A program made the translations under genes and the position numbers. DNA of 64,000 nt. Source: Achromobacter spanius (GTDB lineage: Bacteria; Pseudomonadota; Gammaproteobacteria; Burkholderiales; Burkholderiaceae_B). Below, one piece after another: positions 39,765-47,587 of the stretch (positions are counted from its first letter, which is position 1; each line of letters starts with the position of its first letter). The notes below the pieces were generated by a model. The model was not told the origin of the DNA. It saw only the letters and a program-made list of their open reading frames with translations, and did no database searches. The stretch is from assembly GCF_003994415.1 (NCBI RefSeq), contig NZ_CP034689.1, forward strand, positions 2,232,001 to 2,296,000. The letters are read 5' to 3'.

Positions 39765-40129
39765 TGCGCCAAGATCAATTCGAACGCCTGACCGAATACG
39801 CCGAGAAGCTGATTGACGTGCTGGTGCAGGAGATGGACCCGGAAAACTGGCCTGGCCACGGCGTCGACCCGAACAAGATGGACGCCCAAACCCGTGGTGA
39901 TCGGTTCTGGGCAAAGAAAAACCCCATCGCCACCGTCACCCTGGCCATGAAGCTTAATAGCCTTATCGACCTGACGCGGCGCCAGACGGCCGATCCCCTG
40001 GGCGGGGCGATTGCGGTGGGCGACCATGCCGATCCTGATGACGGCATGGACGGCGAGGTCAAACGTGCCGAGAAGGAAGCCGCCAAGTTTCTGGCGAAGG
40101 TCCAGAAGGCGGCCGGCGCTGCGCAATGA
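39764..40129 (+). CDS. Small terminase subunit, 121 aa
   Basis: Start M-R-Q-D-Q-F-E-R-L-T-E-Y-A-E-K-L overlaps the upstream stop (TGATG type). It contains F-W-A-K-K-N-P-I-A-T-V-T-L-A-M-K-L and a charged helical end. Located directly before the large subunit, as gp18 in T7. It binds phage DNA and regulates packaging. Identification rests on position and general composition. Confidence 0.7.
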   Translation: MRQDQFERLTEYAEKLIDVLVQEMDPENWPGHGVDPNKMDAQTRGDRFWAKKNPIATVTLAMKLNSLIDLTRRQTADPLGGAIAVGDHADPDDGMDGEVKRAEKEAAKFLAKVQKAAGAAQ

Positions 40130-41781
40130 AGCGAAAGATATCCTTCCTGGCCTTCTTCCTGATGTGGGCGAAGGTCCAGGGCTGGACCGTGCCGGACCTG
40201 CACGTCCGCATCTGCCACTGGCTGGGGACCTGCGATTCCCCGGTGCGTGTGCTTCAGGTGTTCCGGGGTGCGGCTAAGTCAACCATCTACGCCGTATACA
40301 AGGCGTGGCAGCTTTACTGCGATGGCACGTGGGTGTCACTCATCTGGGCAGCCGACGGGCCTCTGGCCAAGAAGCTGACGCGCGACACTATCAACGTGCT
40401 GCGCCGGCATCCGCTGTGCGGCGGCATGCTGCCCACCAAACCCGGCTCGCAGATGTTCTGGGTGTCCGGAGCCAACGACCCGCGCAACGCCAGCATGACC
40501 GCCGTGGGCGTAAATCAGAACGTCACCAGTGCCCGGGCGCGCGATATCGATTACGACGACGTCGAGGTGCCGAAGAACATCAAGACGGCCGACGCCCGGG
40601 AGAATCTGCGCGCCAAGATCCAGGAGGCCACCTTCATCCTGGTACCTGGCGGACAGGAAACATACATCGGCACGCCGCACACGCACGATTCCATCTATCC
40701 GGAAATGATCGCCGCCGGCGCGGCTTCGCTGACAATCCCGCTTCTGGAAGACCAGATCCGGTACGAAGACACCACGAAGCGCACCCGCTACCCGGTTCCG
40801 TTCAAGCCTGGCGCAGACGGGCTGTATGTGATGCTGGGCATCTACAAGCATGCCCGGCTGCTGGTGGAAGGGCGCGACTATCGATACGAGCGCGGCGAGG
40901 TGGTATTCGCCAAACCGCCAGGCGGCGCTGTGCTGGACATCTACGCGCGGTGCTCTTGGCCGGAACGCTTCACGCGCGCGGAAATCGAGATCCGCCGCCA
41001 GAAAACCAGAACCCTGAACTATTGGGACTCGCAGTATCAGCTACAGGCCAAGCCAATCAAAGAATCGCGCTTGGATCCCGACCGAATCAAGGCATACGCA
41101 GTACACCCGACGGTGGAGCACGCCAACAAGTCGGTGCGCATGATGCTGGGCCGCGCGCAGATCGTAAGTGCCCGGGCTTACTGGGATTGTGCCTTGGGCA
41201 AGATCCACGGCGACGTATCGGCCTTCTCTTTGATGCTGGACGACGCGGCAGGGAACACCTATTGGCATGTCTGCCAGGCACTGATCGGCGAGTTTGCCGT
41301 GTTCTCCGACCAGCGCAATACCAAAATCGTTGATGGGCAGGTCCTTCAGGCTTGCCGCCTTATTGAGCGGTTCAACATCCCCAATGTGTATGTGGAGACA
41401 AACGGCAATGGTGCCTTCGTCCCGCAACTGCTGCGCCAGGCCCTGAAGCAGGAGAGGCTGCGATGCGGCGTCACTGACATCCAGGTCGGCACGAACAAGA
41501 ACGAACGCATCCTGGACGGGCTAGAAGGCCCCATAAAGTCTGGTGTCCTATGGGCCCATGAGGATGTGCTAAATGGCCCCATGTACGACCAAATGAAGGA
41601 CTGGAATCCGGCCATCAAGCAGCAGCCTGACGACTATCTGGACAGCGGCGCCGGCGCAATCCTGCAAGCGCCAGTGAGGGTCGGCCTATTGGTTCGGGAA
41701 AAAGTCGGGATTCCGACCCGCCCGGAGGGCGAAGATTGGCGCCCAAGCGGGGGTGTTCACGAGGTAACCCTCGAAATGTAG
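40126..41781 (+). CDS. Large terminase subunit, 551 aa
   Basis: ATPase Walker A-like R-G-A-A-K-S-T at residues 47-53, followed by I-W-A-A-D-G-P and a D-I-D-Y-D-D-V-E Walker B region. The RNase H-like nuclease part has Y-W-D-C-A-L-G-K-I-H-G-D and V-Y-V-E-T-N-G-N-G. Length is close to T7 gp19 (586 aa). It powers DNA packaging and cuts the concatemer. Near its 3' end the third 19-bp repeat is translated as K-V-G-I-P-T. Confidence 0.9.
   Translation: MKRKISFLAFFLMWAKVQGWTVPDLHVRICHWLGTCDSPVRVLQVFRGAAKSTIYAVYKAWQLYCDGTWVSLIWAADGPLAKKLTRDTINVLRRHPLCGGMLPTKPGSQMFWVSGANDPRNASMTAVGVNQNVTSARARDIDYDDVEVPKNIKTADARENLRAKIQEATFILVPGGQETYIGTPHTHDSIYPEMIAAGAASLTIPLLEDQIRYEDTTKRTRYPVPFKPGADGLYVMLGIYKHARLLVEGRDYRYERGEVVFAKPPGGAVLDIYARCSWPERFTRAEIEIRRQKTRTLNYWDSQYQLQAKPIKESRLDPDRIKAYAVHPTVEHANKSVRMMLGRAQIVSARAYWDCALGKIHGDVSAFSLMLDDAAGNTYWHVCQALIGEFAVFSDQRNTKIVDGQVLQACRLIERFNIPNVYVETNGNGAFVPQLLRQALKQERLRCGVTDIQVGTNKNERILDGLEGPIKSGVLWAHEDVLNGPMYDQMKDWNPAIKQQPDDYLDSGAGAILQAPVRVGLLVREKVGIPTRPEGEDWRPSGGVHEVTLEM
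41699..41717. repeat. Dispersed 19-bp hairpin repeat, copy 3 (inside terL)
   Basis: Identical to the copies at 24476-24494 and 28069-28087 but inside the terL reading frame, about 65 bases before its stop. It precedes the tail-fibre and lysis block. Confidence 0.85.
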
Positions 41782-41811
41782 CCGGCACCTCTGTCGGCGC
41801 GTGCCGCCGGA

Positions 41812-43044
41812 GTGAATGCCGTGACCGTCCCCAGCCAAATCCCAGTTACCGAATACATCGCCAACGGCGTTACGGTGCTGTTCCCCTTCAATTTCCTTTG
41901 TTTTTCTGCTGCCGACCTGGAGGTGATGGCCGATCTGGTGCCCGTGGATCCAGTTAATTACACAGTTGCGGGCCTGAACGTACCGACAGGGGGTAGCGTC
42001 AACTTCCTGGTGCCACCCGCCAATGGCGTAAAAATCACGATCCGCCTGAGCGTAATTCTGAGTCGCACCACTGACTATCAGACAGACGGCGATCTACTTG
42101 CCGGGGTTGTGAATCGGGACTTTGATCGACTATGGCTGGCGCAGCAGGGCAGCGCCGTCGATCTGGATAGCGCGGTCAAATTCCCGCCGGGCGAACAGGC
42201 GGGCTATCTTCCGGCGGTGGATGACCGCAAGGGCAAGGCCCTTGTGTTCAACCCCACGACAGGGGATCCCGAGCCATCGGCTGATGACTATGTCAACCAG
42301 GCGGCCAATGCGGCGGCGAGCGCCGCGGCCGCGCAGCAATCCAATCTTGATGCGCAATCCGCCGCCGCTGCGGCCACCTCAGCAGCCAGTGCGGCGCAAA
42401 ACTCCGCATCCAGCGCAGCCGATTCTGCCCAGGAAGCGGCGGAAGCCCTGACCGACATTGCATCCTTCGTGACTGTCGTTCCTTCCGGAAACATCGCCAG
42501 CACCAACGTGCAGGCGGCGCTGCAGGAATTGGACGCGGAAAAGCCCCAGAAGACCGAAGCACAGTGGTTCGGAAAGGCGATCGGCGAACCGTTCTTTCTG
42601 CAGGACGACATTGTTGGTATCTCGCCGCCTCCCACGAACAGCACGGAATATCGATTCATCCGACTGACTGCGTCGGATTCATATAACACCGGCGTTCTTA
42701 CAAGCGAGTCGGTTTCCGGATCCTCACCTGAAATCACCGCGACCGCAGTAATCAGCCTGTCAGGAAGTCCTATCAACGGCGCTACGGTCCAGTTGATCAA
42801 TACCGAGCGCCGATTTCTCCGCGCTGGCGGCGCCGGCACCCTGCAGAACAGCGATAACAAGGCTCACACGCACGGCGGCGCCGGTGGCGCAAGCTTCATC
42901 TTTGGCAGCAATGCCGGAATCACTGCTGCGGCCAGCGGCTCAGGCGGCACGACCTGGGGCGTGGCTGCCAATACGGCCAGCTCGGGCGGCACCGAGGCGC
43001 GCTCTCGCAACATCGGCGCCACCGCCTACATGAGGATCAAATAA
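41812..43044 (+). CDS. Tail fibre with T7-like attachment domain, 410 aa
   Basis: The N-terminal ~120 residues (V-T-V-L-F-P-F-N-F, V-N-Y-T-V-A-G, D-F-D-R-L-W-L-A) match the T7 tail-fibre virion-binding domain. An Ala/Ser/Gln-rich shaft (about 160-215) follows, then a beta-rich tip with H-T-H-G-G-A-G and N-I-G-A-T-A-Y-M-R-I, typical of collar or tip domains. GTG start at 41812. GTG 41821 is possible. It probably sets host range and differs completely from the prophage A fibre. Confidence 0.82.
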   Translation: MNAVTVPSQIPVTEYIANGVTVLFPFNFLCFSAADLEVMADLVPVDPVNYTVAGLNVPTGGSVNFLVPPANGVKITIRLSVILSRTTDYQTDGDLLAGVVNRDFDRLWLAQQGSAVDLDSAVKFPPGEQAGYLPAVDDRKGKALVFNPTTGDPEPSADDYVNQAANAAASAAAAQQSNLDAQSAAAAATSAASAAQNSASSAADSAQEAAEALTDIASFVTVVPSGNIASTNVQAALQELDAEKPQKTEAQWFGKAIGEPFFLQDDIVGISPPPTNSTEYRFIRLTASDSYNTGVLTSESVSGSSPEITATAVISLSGSPINGATVQLINTERRFLRAGGAGTLQNSDNKAHTHGGAGGASFIFGSNAGITAAASGSGGTTWGVAANTASSGGTEARSRNIGATAYMRIK

Positions 43045-43466
43045 TGCCCTACGCAGCCAATGGCCAGATCAGCCACGACCCCATTCCCGGCGGCATCGCG
43101 ATCACCCCCACGCAGTACGCCGAAGCGCTCGACGGCATGCTCGACGGCAAGGTCGTCACCGTGGACGGCGGCTTCAAGGTCGCCTTCCCGCCAGCGCCCG
43201 AGCCCGAGGTGCCCACCGAACCGCCGCCGGTCACCGTGGTGTCGCGCTTCCAGGCCCTGGCCGCGCTCATGCAGGCCGGCCTGCTGGATGACGTGACCGC
43301 CTGGGCCAACGCGCCCGCCACGGATCCGCTCTACAAACTGGCGTTCGACACGGCCACAGAATTCTCCATTTCCAGCCCGACGATGACCGCCGGCGCGGCC
43401 GCGCTCGGCTGGTCCAGCGCGCAGCTGCAGGCGCTGTTTGATGCAGCGGCGGAGATCGTGGCGTGA
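43044..43466 (+). CDS. Tail-fibre associated protein, 140 aa
   Basis: Overlaps the fibre stop (TAATG). Contains A-L-D-G-M-L-D-G-K-V-V-T-V-D-G-G-F-K-V and a Pro/Glu-rich hinge. The end is helical (L-Q-A-L-F-D-A-A-A-E-I-V). Similar small proteins next to fibre genes act as assembly chaperones. Inference from position. Confidence 0.55.
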   Translation: MPYAANGQISHDPIPGGIAITPTQYAEALDGMLDGKVVTVDGGFKVAFPPAPEPEVPTEPPPVTVVSRFQALAALMQAGLLDDVTAWANAPATDPLYKLAFDTATEFSISSPTMTAGAAALGWSSAQLQALFDAAAEIVA

Positions 43467-43795
43467 TCCCCGAACCGCCGGGCCTGGGCGAAGACGCCAA
43501 GGTGATTCTGACGGCGCTGCGCGACATGCAGGCAGAGGCCCAGCGCGACAGCGACGCCAAGCATGAGGCCAATCGCAAGGAAATGCTGGCGCTGTCCGCC
43601 GCCGTGAAGACCGCGTTTCCCGACGGTGACTTCGACGGGCACCGTCGCTACCACGAGTTGCTGATCGCACGCGAAGAGCAGCGCCAGCAGATTCGGCGCG
43701 AAGTGTTGACCCATCTACTCAAGGGCAGCACCTGGGCCATGTTGGTGGGGCTGCTATGGATGGTGTTGCGGCACGCGAAGGACTATCTCAAATGA
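43463..43795 (+). CDS. Lysis-cassette membrane protein, 110 aa
   Basis: Long charged helical N-terminal part (L-R-D-M-Q-A-E-A-Q-R-D-S-D-A-K-H) and one C-terminal membrane segment (W-A-M-L-V-G-L-L-W-M-V-L). GTG start overlaps the upstream stop (GTGA). Counterpart of prophage A's 6364-6687 gene by place, with inverted topology. Possibly a holin partner or antiholin. Confidence 0.55.
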   Translation: MIPEPPGLGEDAKVILTALRDMQAEAQRDSDAKHEANRKEMLALSAAVKTAFPDGDFDGHRRYHELLIAREEQRQQIRREVLTHLLKGSTWAMLVGLLWMVLRHAKDYLK

Positions 43796-44010
43796 AAATG
43801 ATCCAAGACTGGCGCCGCAAGTTCCCGCGCCTATGGAGCGTGCGCCTAGCGCTGCTGGCTGCGCTGCTGTCTGCCGTGGAGGTTTGCATGAATCTGTGGC
43901 TCACCGGCAAGCCGCCGCTGATCGTGATCGGCGCCGGCCTTTTCTCCCTCTGCGCGGCCATCTCGCGCGTCATATCCCAGCCGAGGCTGAATGATGAAGA
44001 CCGGAGCTAA
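43792..44010 (+). CDS. Holin, 72 aa
   Basis: Two hydrophobic segments (L-A-L-L-A-A-L-L-S-A-V-E-V, then L-I-V-I-G-A-G-L-F-S-L-C-A-A-I) after a basic N-terminus. ATGA overlap with the preceding gene, and the endolysin starts within its 3' end. Size and topology fit a class II holin or pinholin, the latter being usual with SAR endolysins. Confidence 0.72.
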   Translation: MKMIQDWRRKFPRLWSVRLALLAALLSAVEVCMNLWLTGKPPLIVIGAGLFSLCAAISRVISQPRLNDEDRS

Positions 44011-44497
44011 GCGTACCTTGCAGGGAACGGTAGGGGCTGGCGCCGCGGCCATCCTGCTTTCCATCGTGCCCAAGTTCGAAGGCATGATCTTGCGCGGGTA
44101 CAAAGACCCAATCGGGATCGTGAGTGCCTGCGCAGGGCACACCAAGACGGCGGTGCTGGGCAAGCCGTACACGCCAGAGGAATGCGCCGCGCTGCTAGAT
44201 CAGGATCTGGTGGAGCATGCCCAAGGCGTCCTGGCCTGCACGCCGGCGCTGGCCGGCCATACCAACCAGACCGCCGCCGCCGTGAGCTTTGCCTATAACG
44301 TCGGGGTGGGTGCGTACTGCCGATCGATGACGGCGCGGCGATTCAACGCTGGAGAGTGGGCGGGCGCGTGCCGGGCCATGAACCAGGCCGACAACGGCAA
44401 GCCGCAATGGGTCTGGGCCGACGGCAAGATTCTTCCTGGACTAGTGACGCGCCGTGCTGCTGAGCGCGCGCTGTGCGAAACGGGCCTGCCGAAATGA
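43991..44497 (+). CDS. SAR endolysin, GH24 lysozyme, 168 aa
   Basis: A weakly hydrophobic N-terminal segment rich in Gly/Ala (V-G-A-G-A-A-A-I-L-L-S-I-V) is a signal-arrest-release sequence. The catalytic part reads F-E-G-M-I-L-R-G-Y-K-D-P-I-G-I-V-S-A-C-A-G-H-T with the Glu, Asp and Thr triad, then F-A-Y-N-V-G-V-G-A and R-R-A-A-E-R-A-L-C. It would be exported by Sec and activated when released from the membrane. Start ATG 43991 or 43994. Confidence 0.87.
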   Translation: MMKTGAKRTLQGTVGAGAAAILLSIVPKFEGMILRGYKDPIGIVSACAGHTKTAVLGKPYTPEECAALLDQDLVEHAQGVLACTPALAGHTNQTAAAVSFAYNVGVGAYCRSMTARRFNAGEWAGACRAMNQADNGKPQWVWADGKILPGLVTRRAAERALCETGLPK

Positions 44498-44970
44498 TTC
44501 CTCGTGCCGCGCTGCCTTACCTGATCGGCGCTGCTCTGGTGGTGGCGGCCGTGCTGGGCGTGGGCTGGTACGGCGCGCATAGGGAGGCTGCTGGTGTTGC
44601 CCGCACGCAATTGGAGGCTGCGGCTAATGCCCGCCAGATCGAGGCGCAGTATCGGCGCCAGGAACAGGAAATGGTGGCCGACTACACGAGCCGCCTGGAG
44701 AAAGCCCATGAAGCAACCCGCCTATCGAACGCTGAGCGCGACCTTGCTGCTGGTGCTGCTGACGGCCTGCGGGACGCCATCGCCGCCCAGCGTGCCCGAG
44801 CCGCCAAAGCTGCCGCCCGCGCCGGCCTCTCTGAGCAAGCCGCTACCCGAGCCTGGGACGTTCTCAAAGCGTGCACGGACGAATATGCAGCGCTGGCAAG
44901 AGACGCTGACGCAGCAATTGACGGATTGAGAGAAGGGGATGCCTGGGCGAAGGCGGCGGCCAAGCGCTAG
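44494..44970 (+). CDS. Rz inner-membrane spanin, 158 aa
   Basis: N-terminal membrane segment Y-L-I-G-A-A-L-V-V-A-A-V-L-G-V-G-W followed by a long Ala/Arg/Glu coiled coil in the periplasm. Start overlaps the endolysin stop (ATGA). The Rz1 gene lies entirely inside it in the +1 frame, the classical lambda arrangement. Confidence 0.85.
   Translation: MIPRAALPYLIGAALVVAAVLGVGWYGAHREAAGVARTQLEAAANARQIEAQYRRQEQEMVADYTSRLEKAHEATRLSNAERDLAAGAADGLRDAIAAQRARAAKAAARAGLSEQAATRAWDVLKACTDEYAALARDADAAIDGLREGDAWAKAAAKR
44708..44929 (+). CDS. Rz1 outer-membrane spanin lipoprotein, 73 aa, embedded in Rz
   Basis: Start chosen at M-K-Q-P-A-Y-R-T-L-S. Signal ends L-V-L-L-T-A-C-G, a lipobox with Cys as lipidation site, then a Pro-rich mature part (P-S-P-P-S-V-P-E-P-P-K-L-P-P). 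All are hallmarks of Rz1. Fully nested in Rz in a different frame. Confidence 0.87.
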   Translation: MKQPAYRTLSATLLLVLLTACGTPSPPSVPEPPKLPPAPASLSKPLPEPGTFSKRARTNMQRWQETLTQQLTD

Positions 44971-44978
44971 GCCCAGGC
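44941..44978. repeat. Inverted repeat between Rz and integrase
   Basis: GCCTGGGC (44941-44948) and GCCCAGGC (44971-44978) are perfect complements with a 22-base loop that holds the Rz stop codon. It may act as a weak convergent terminator. No T tract follows on either strand. Confidence 0.5.
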
Positions 44979-44980
44979 GG

Positions 44981-46273
44981 TCAGGATGCGGCGCGCAGAT
45001 GCACCACCTTGCCGCGACCTGGCTGCAAACGCACTGGCCCCCATTTGTTTGGGTCGCCCAGCAGCTTGGTCAGGTGCGCGCCCAGCGCATCGAACGCCTC
45101 TCGACGCTGGGGCAGCATCTTCTGGCGCTGGTAGACCTTCACCAGCTGGGTTTGCTCCGCGTGGTTCAGGCACTTCTCCACGACGTTTTCGGCAATGCCC
45201 AGCTCGCCCATGATGGTGGCGCCCGTGCGGCGCAAGTCGTGCGTGGTCCAGGCGCCACCCGGCAACGACAGTTCGCCGCGCACCGTCAACCCCTGTTGCC
45301 CGTTGGACCTATCTTGGCGCACGGTGGCCTGGTGACTAAACGAGCGGTAGGATACGTGCCCGATGCCGCCCTTGCCGGGGATCAGGTAATCGCCGGGCCG
45401 CTGCTGCTGGCGCAAGGCGGTTAGCCAATACATGGCGAAGTCCGATAGCTGGATGACATGCTCACGGTTGGACTTGTTCTTGGCTGCCGGGATAGTCCAT
45501 TCCCGCGCATCCCAATCCACCTCGCTTTCGCGGATAGCTGCGATTTCCCCGGCGCGCGCCATGGTAGATAGCGCGATCCAGTATGCGGCCTGCGCGTAGA
45601 GCGTCATGCCGGTGGCCGCCAGCAACTTGTCACGCAAGGTCTTGATCTCGTCGCCGTCCAGCACGCGATCGCGAACCACATCCTTGCCGCCCACCGTGGC
45701 CTTTCTTATCAGCGCCGCCGGGTTGACCTCAATCCAGTCCCGTTCAGTCGCATAGCCCAGCATCTGCTTTAAGTCGACCAGGACAGCGTTTGCCTGGGGG
45801 CCATGGCCGGCACGCACGATGGGCGCAAGCAGATCCAAGATGCGCGCCTTGGTCAGCGCGCCGATGCGGTCGTTGCCCGCCTTCGATAGGATGTGCTTGC
45901 GAACGCGTGACCGGCAGGCATAGACCCCTTTCGCGTTCCGCCGATGGGTAAGCGAGTCGGTTACCCATGTATCGAACAGCTTTTGGACGGTGTCAGGCTT
46001 ACCCTCCACTTTGGATCCTGGATCGATCCCCTTTTGCAACTGCTGGCGCATCTGGGTGGCTTTCAGCCGGGCCTCTTGTAGCGAAACATCGGGGTAGGGC
46101 CCGAGCGATTTCTTGGCGGGCTTGCCGGCAGCCGATGTGTACCGAAAGATCCACAGCCGGGAATCATCTGGGCGAATCCGCAGAGACAGGCCAGCGCCAT
46201 CGGTGAGCAGGTATTCCTTGTCGCGAGGTTTCGCGGTGGCCACCTTGCGGTCGCTCAAGACGTTTGTTGCCAT
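44981..46273 (-). CDS. int: P4-type tyrosine integrase, 430 aa
   Basis: N-terminal arm-binding domain of the P4 family (L-S-D-R-K-V-A-T-A-K, D-G-A-G-L-S-L-R-I, W-I-F-R-Y, S-L-G-P-Y-P-D-V-S-L). Catalytic residues are visible in A-R-A-G-E-I (Arg), H-D-L-R-R-T (His and Arg), C-L-N-H-A-E (His) and V-Y-Q-R-Q (Tyr). Located 145 bases from attR, transcribed away from it, with GGAGG before the start. It catalyses integration and, with the AlpA-like protein, excision at the tadG site. Confidence 0.93.
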   Translation of the reverse strand: MATNVLSDRKVATAKPRDKEYLLTDGAGLSLRIRPDDSRLWIFRYTSAAGKPAKKSLGPYPDVSLQEARLKATQMRQQLQKGIDPGSKVEGKPDTVQKLFDTWVTDSLTHRRNAKGVYACRSRVRKHILSKAGNDRIGALTKARILDLLAPIVRAGHGPQANAVLVDLKQMLGYATERDWIEVNPAALIRKATVGGKDVVRDRVLDGDEIKTLRDKLLAATGMTLYAQAAYWIALSTMARAGEIAAIRESEVDWDAREWTIPAAKNKSNREHVIQLSDFAMYWLTALRQQQRPGDYLIPGKGGIGHVSYRSFSHQATVRQDRSNGQQGLTVRGELSLPGGAWTTHDLRRTGATIMGELGIAENVVEKCLNHAEQTQLVKVYQRQKMLPQRREAFDALGAHLTKLLGDPNKWGPVRLQPGRGKVVHLRAAS

Positions 46274-46284
46274 GCAAGACCTCC

Positions 46285-46305
46285 GGGGTACATGCCAGGG
46301 TACAA
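46285..46305 (+). promoter_or_regulatory. Putative integrase arm-type site near attR
   Basis: GGGGTACAT, three bases, AGGGTACAA, the same paired motif and spacing as 9087-9107. It overlaps the ribosome binding region of int, so integrase binding could also repress its own synthesis. Confidence 0.6.
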
Positions 46306-46418
46306 GTTGGCACTTGCTTGGTGTGCACCGGCTTGTACTGGTTTTGACGAAAGCCGTTTTATATCATGGGCTTGAAAATTAGGTTTGAGCCGGTTGATAC
46401 CCGTATGCACTCCGGGAA

Positions 46419-46438
46419 TGCTATTTCCGCGAATATTC
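46419..46438 (+). repeat. attR core of prophage B (20-bp direct repeat)
   Basis: TGCTATTTCCGCGAATATTC, identical to 9001-9020. The following bases TCA... continue the tadG reading frame. Confidence 0.9.
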
Positions 46439-46964
46439 AATGGCCTGGGGTACGGCGCAAGGCCAGAAGTCCAAGACGCCAGTGGGTCTGGACTACGTGG
46501 ATGAGCCGCCCGCGGACTTTTCCCAAGACGATTTTTGGCGTTGGGTGGAGCAGTCCACGGCATGGGACATTTTCAGCGGCGTGACCAATCCCATGGCGAA
46601 CTCCTATGCGATGGCGTCCGCACAGCGCTGGCCAGGCAAAGGCTTGCCTCCTTACCGCGAAGTCAAGGCGTCGCGCACGGGCGAGCCGCTACGTTTTGCC
46701 GTGCGCGTGCGTTGGTCTGGTTCGGTACTGAAGACGACTGACGCGGACAGCGCGTTGGCGTCGCCGACCGGAATTTTTCGTTATGCCGCGCTGGGGCAGT
46801 CCGGCGGGATCACCGTGACCAGCGCGGCTGAAACGTATTTCTCGCGGCCCGAGCAACGGGCGGATCGCCGTGAAGAATTGGCCACCTTGTTTCGACCTTA
46901 TTGGCAGGCACGTCTATCGGCGGTTACGCGCACGGAGACCCTGCTTGCCCGGAGGACGCCATGA
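46439..46964 (+). pseudogene. TadG-like pilus assembly gene, 3' part
   Basis: Continues in frame from the attR core: after C-Y-F-R-E-Y-S comes M-A-W-G-T-A-Q-G-Q-K, ending with L-A-R-R-T-P. Joined to 8131-9020 it gives 471 codons. A start at ATG 46440 exists by chance but lacks the membrane anchor and a ribosome site. Stop overlaps the next start (ATGA). In the lysogen this part probably is not translated as a useful protein. Confidence 0.85.
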
Positions 46965-47587
46965 TGCAGAGATATGGGTATCCCCGTCCCGCACGGCAAC
47001 GAGGGCAGGCGATCGTCGAGGCCCTGCTGATGCTGCCGCTGATGGCGGCGCTGGTTTGGGCGGTGTCTTGGGTCGGCGGGCTGCAGTTCTCGGCGCAACA
47101 GTTGCTGCAGGCCAGCCGCAAGACGGTGATGTCAGGCGCGATGGGGCAGGCCGTGGAGCCGCCGCACTCAATGGCGGCCGTTGGGCTGCGCCAGCGGGTC
47201 CTTGAGTTGCCCGGCATCGCGCCGCCGAACCTCTCTGTACTACAGCGCGAATGGTTCGGCGCAGGTTTGAGCTTGCTGTCGGTGTATGTGCGCTCGCGGC
47301 CCTTGAAAGAGGGGCGAACGCCTTTCATCGCACGCCATGCGCATGTGGCAATCGGCGCCGGCCATGCACATGGAGACGTCGACACGCATCGTCGTATTGG
47401 CAATGCACCGACGGCATGGCGTCGGGTTGAACGGGCATCGCTTGCGCAGGCCCGACGAGTAGGGGCTGCCACACGGCGCATGGAAAGCCCCTGGGGGCGG
47501 GCGGCGCTACAGACCGATTGGCTGTCGGCATGGGCAGATGTGGTGCCGCCTGAGCGGTTGGGAACACGTAAAGGACGAAAGCCATGA
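46961..47587 (+). CDS. TadE-like pseudopilin / pilus assembly protein, 208 aa
   Basis: N-terminus R-Q-R-G-Q-A-I-V-E-A-L-L-M-L-P-L-M-A-A-L is the TadE/TadF signature (Gly processing site, Glu+5, hydrophobic helix). The remainder is basic and unlike known domains. ATG 46961 is preferred, as it is preceded by GGAGGAC and overlaps the tadG stop. It likely acts as a minor pilin processed by prepilin peptidase. Confidence 0.78.
   Translation: MMQRYGYPRPARQRGQAIVEALLMLPLMAALVWAVSWVGGLQFSAQQLLQASRKTVMSGAMGQAVEPPHSMAAVGLRQRVLELPGIAPPNLSVLQREWFGAGLSLLSVYVRSRPLKEGRTPFIARHAHVAIGAGHAHGDVDTHRRIGNAPTAWRRVERASLAQARRVGAATRRMESPWGRAALQTDWLSAWADVVPPERLGTRKGRKP

Larger units (their letters stand above)
9001..46438 (-). 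mobile_element. Prophage B, complete, inserted in the tadG-like gene
   Basis: It is bounded by identical 20-bp direct repeats (9001-9020 and 46419-46438), with a tyrosine integrase beside attR and an AlpA-like gene beside attL. The contents form a full temperate podovirus set: leftward early operon with recombination genes, repressor/Cro/CII switch, replication genes, T7-like structural and packaging genes, and a lysis cassette. No obvious frameshift or missing essential module was seen. It may be inducible. The circular form would be about 37,418 bp. Confidence 0.92.

Noticed and set aside
41812..43466. Possible diversity-generating retroelement target at the tail fibre, as in Bordetella phage BPP-1
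   Set aside because: No reverse transcriptase, no template repeat near the fibre and no adenine-biased repeat pair was found.
44094..44103. A further GGGTACA motif inside the SAR endolysin gene
   Set aside because: Single unit without the paired partner, far from the attachment sites; chance match.
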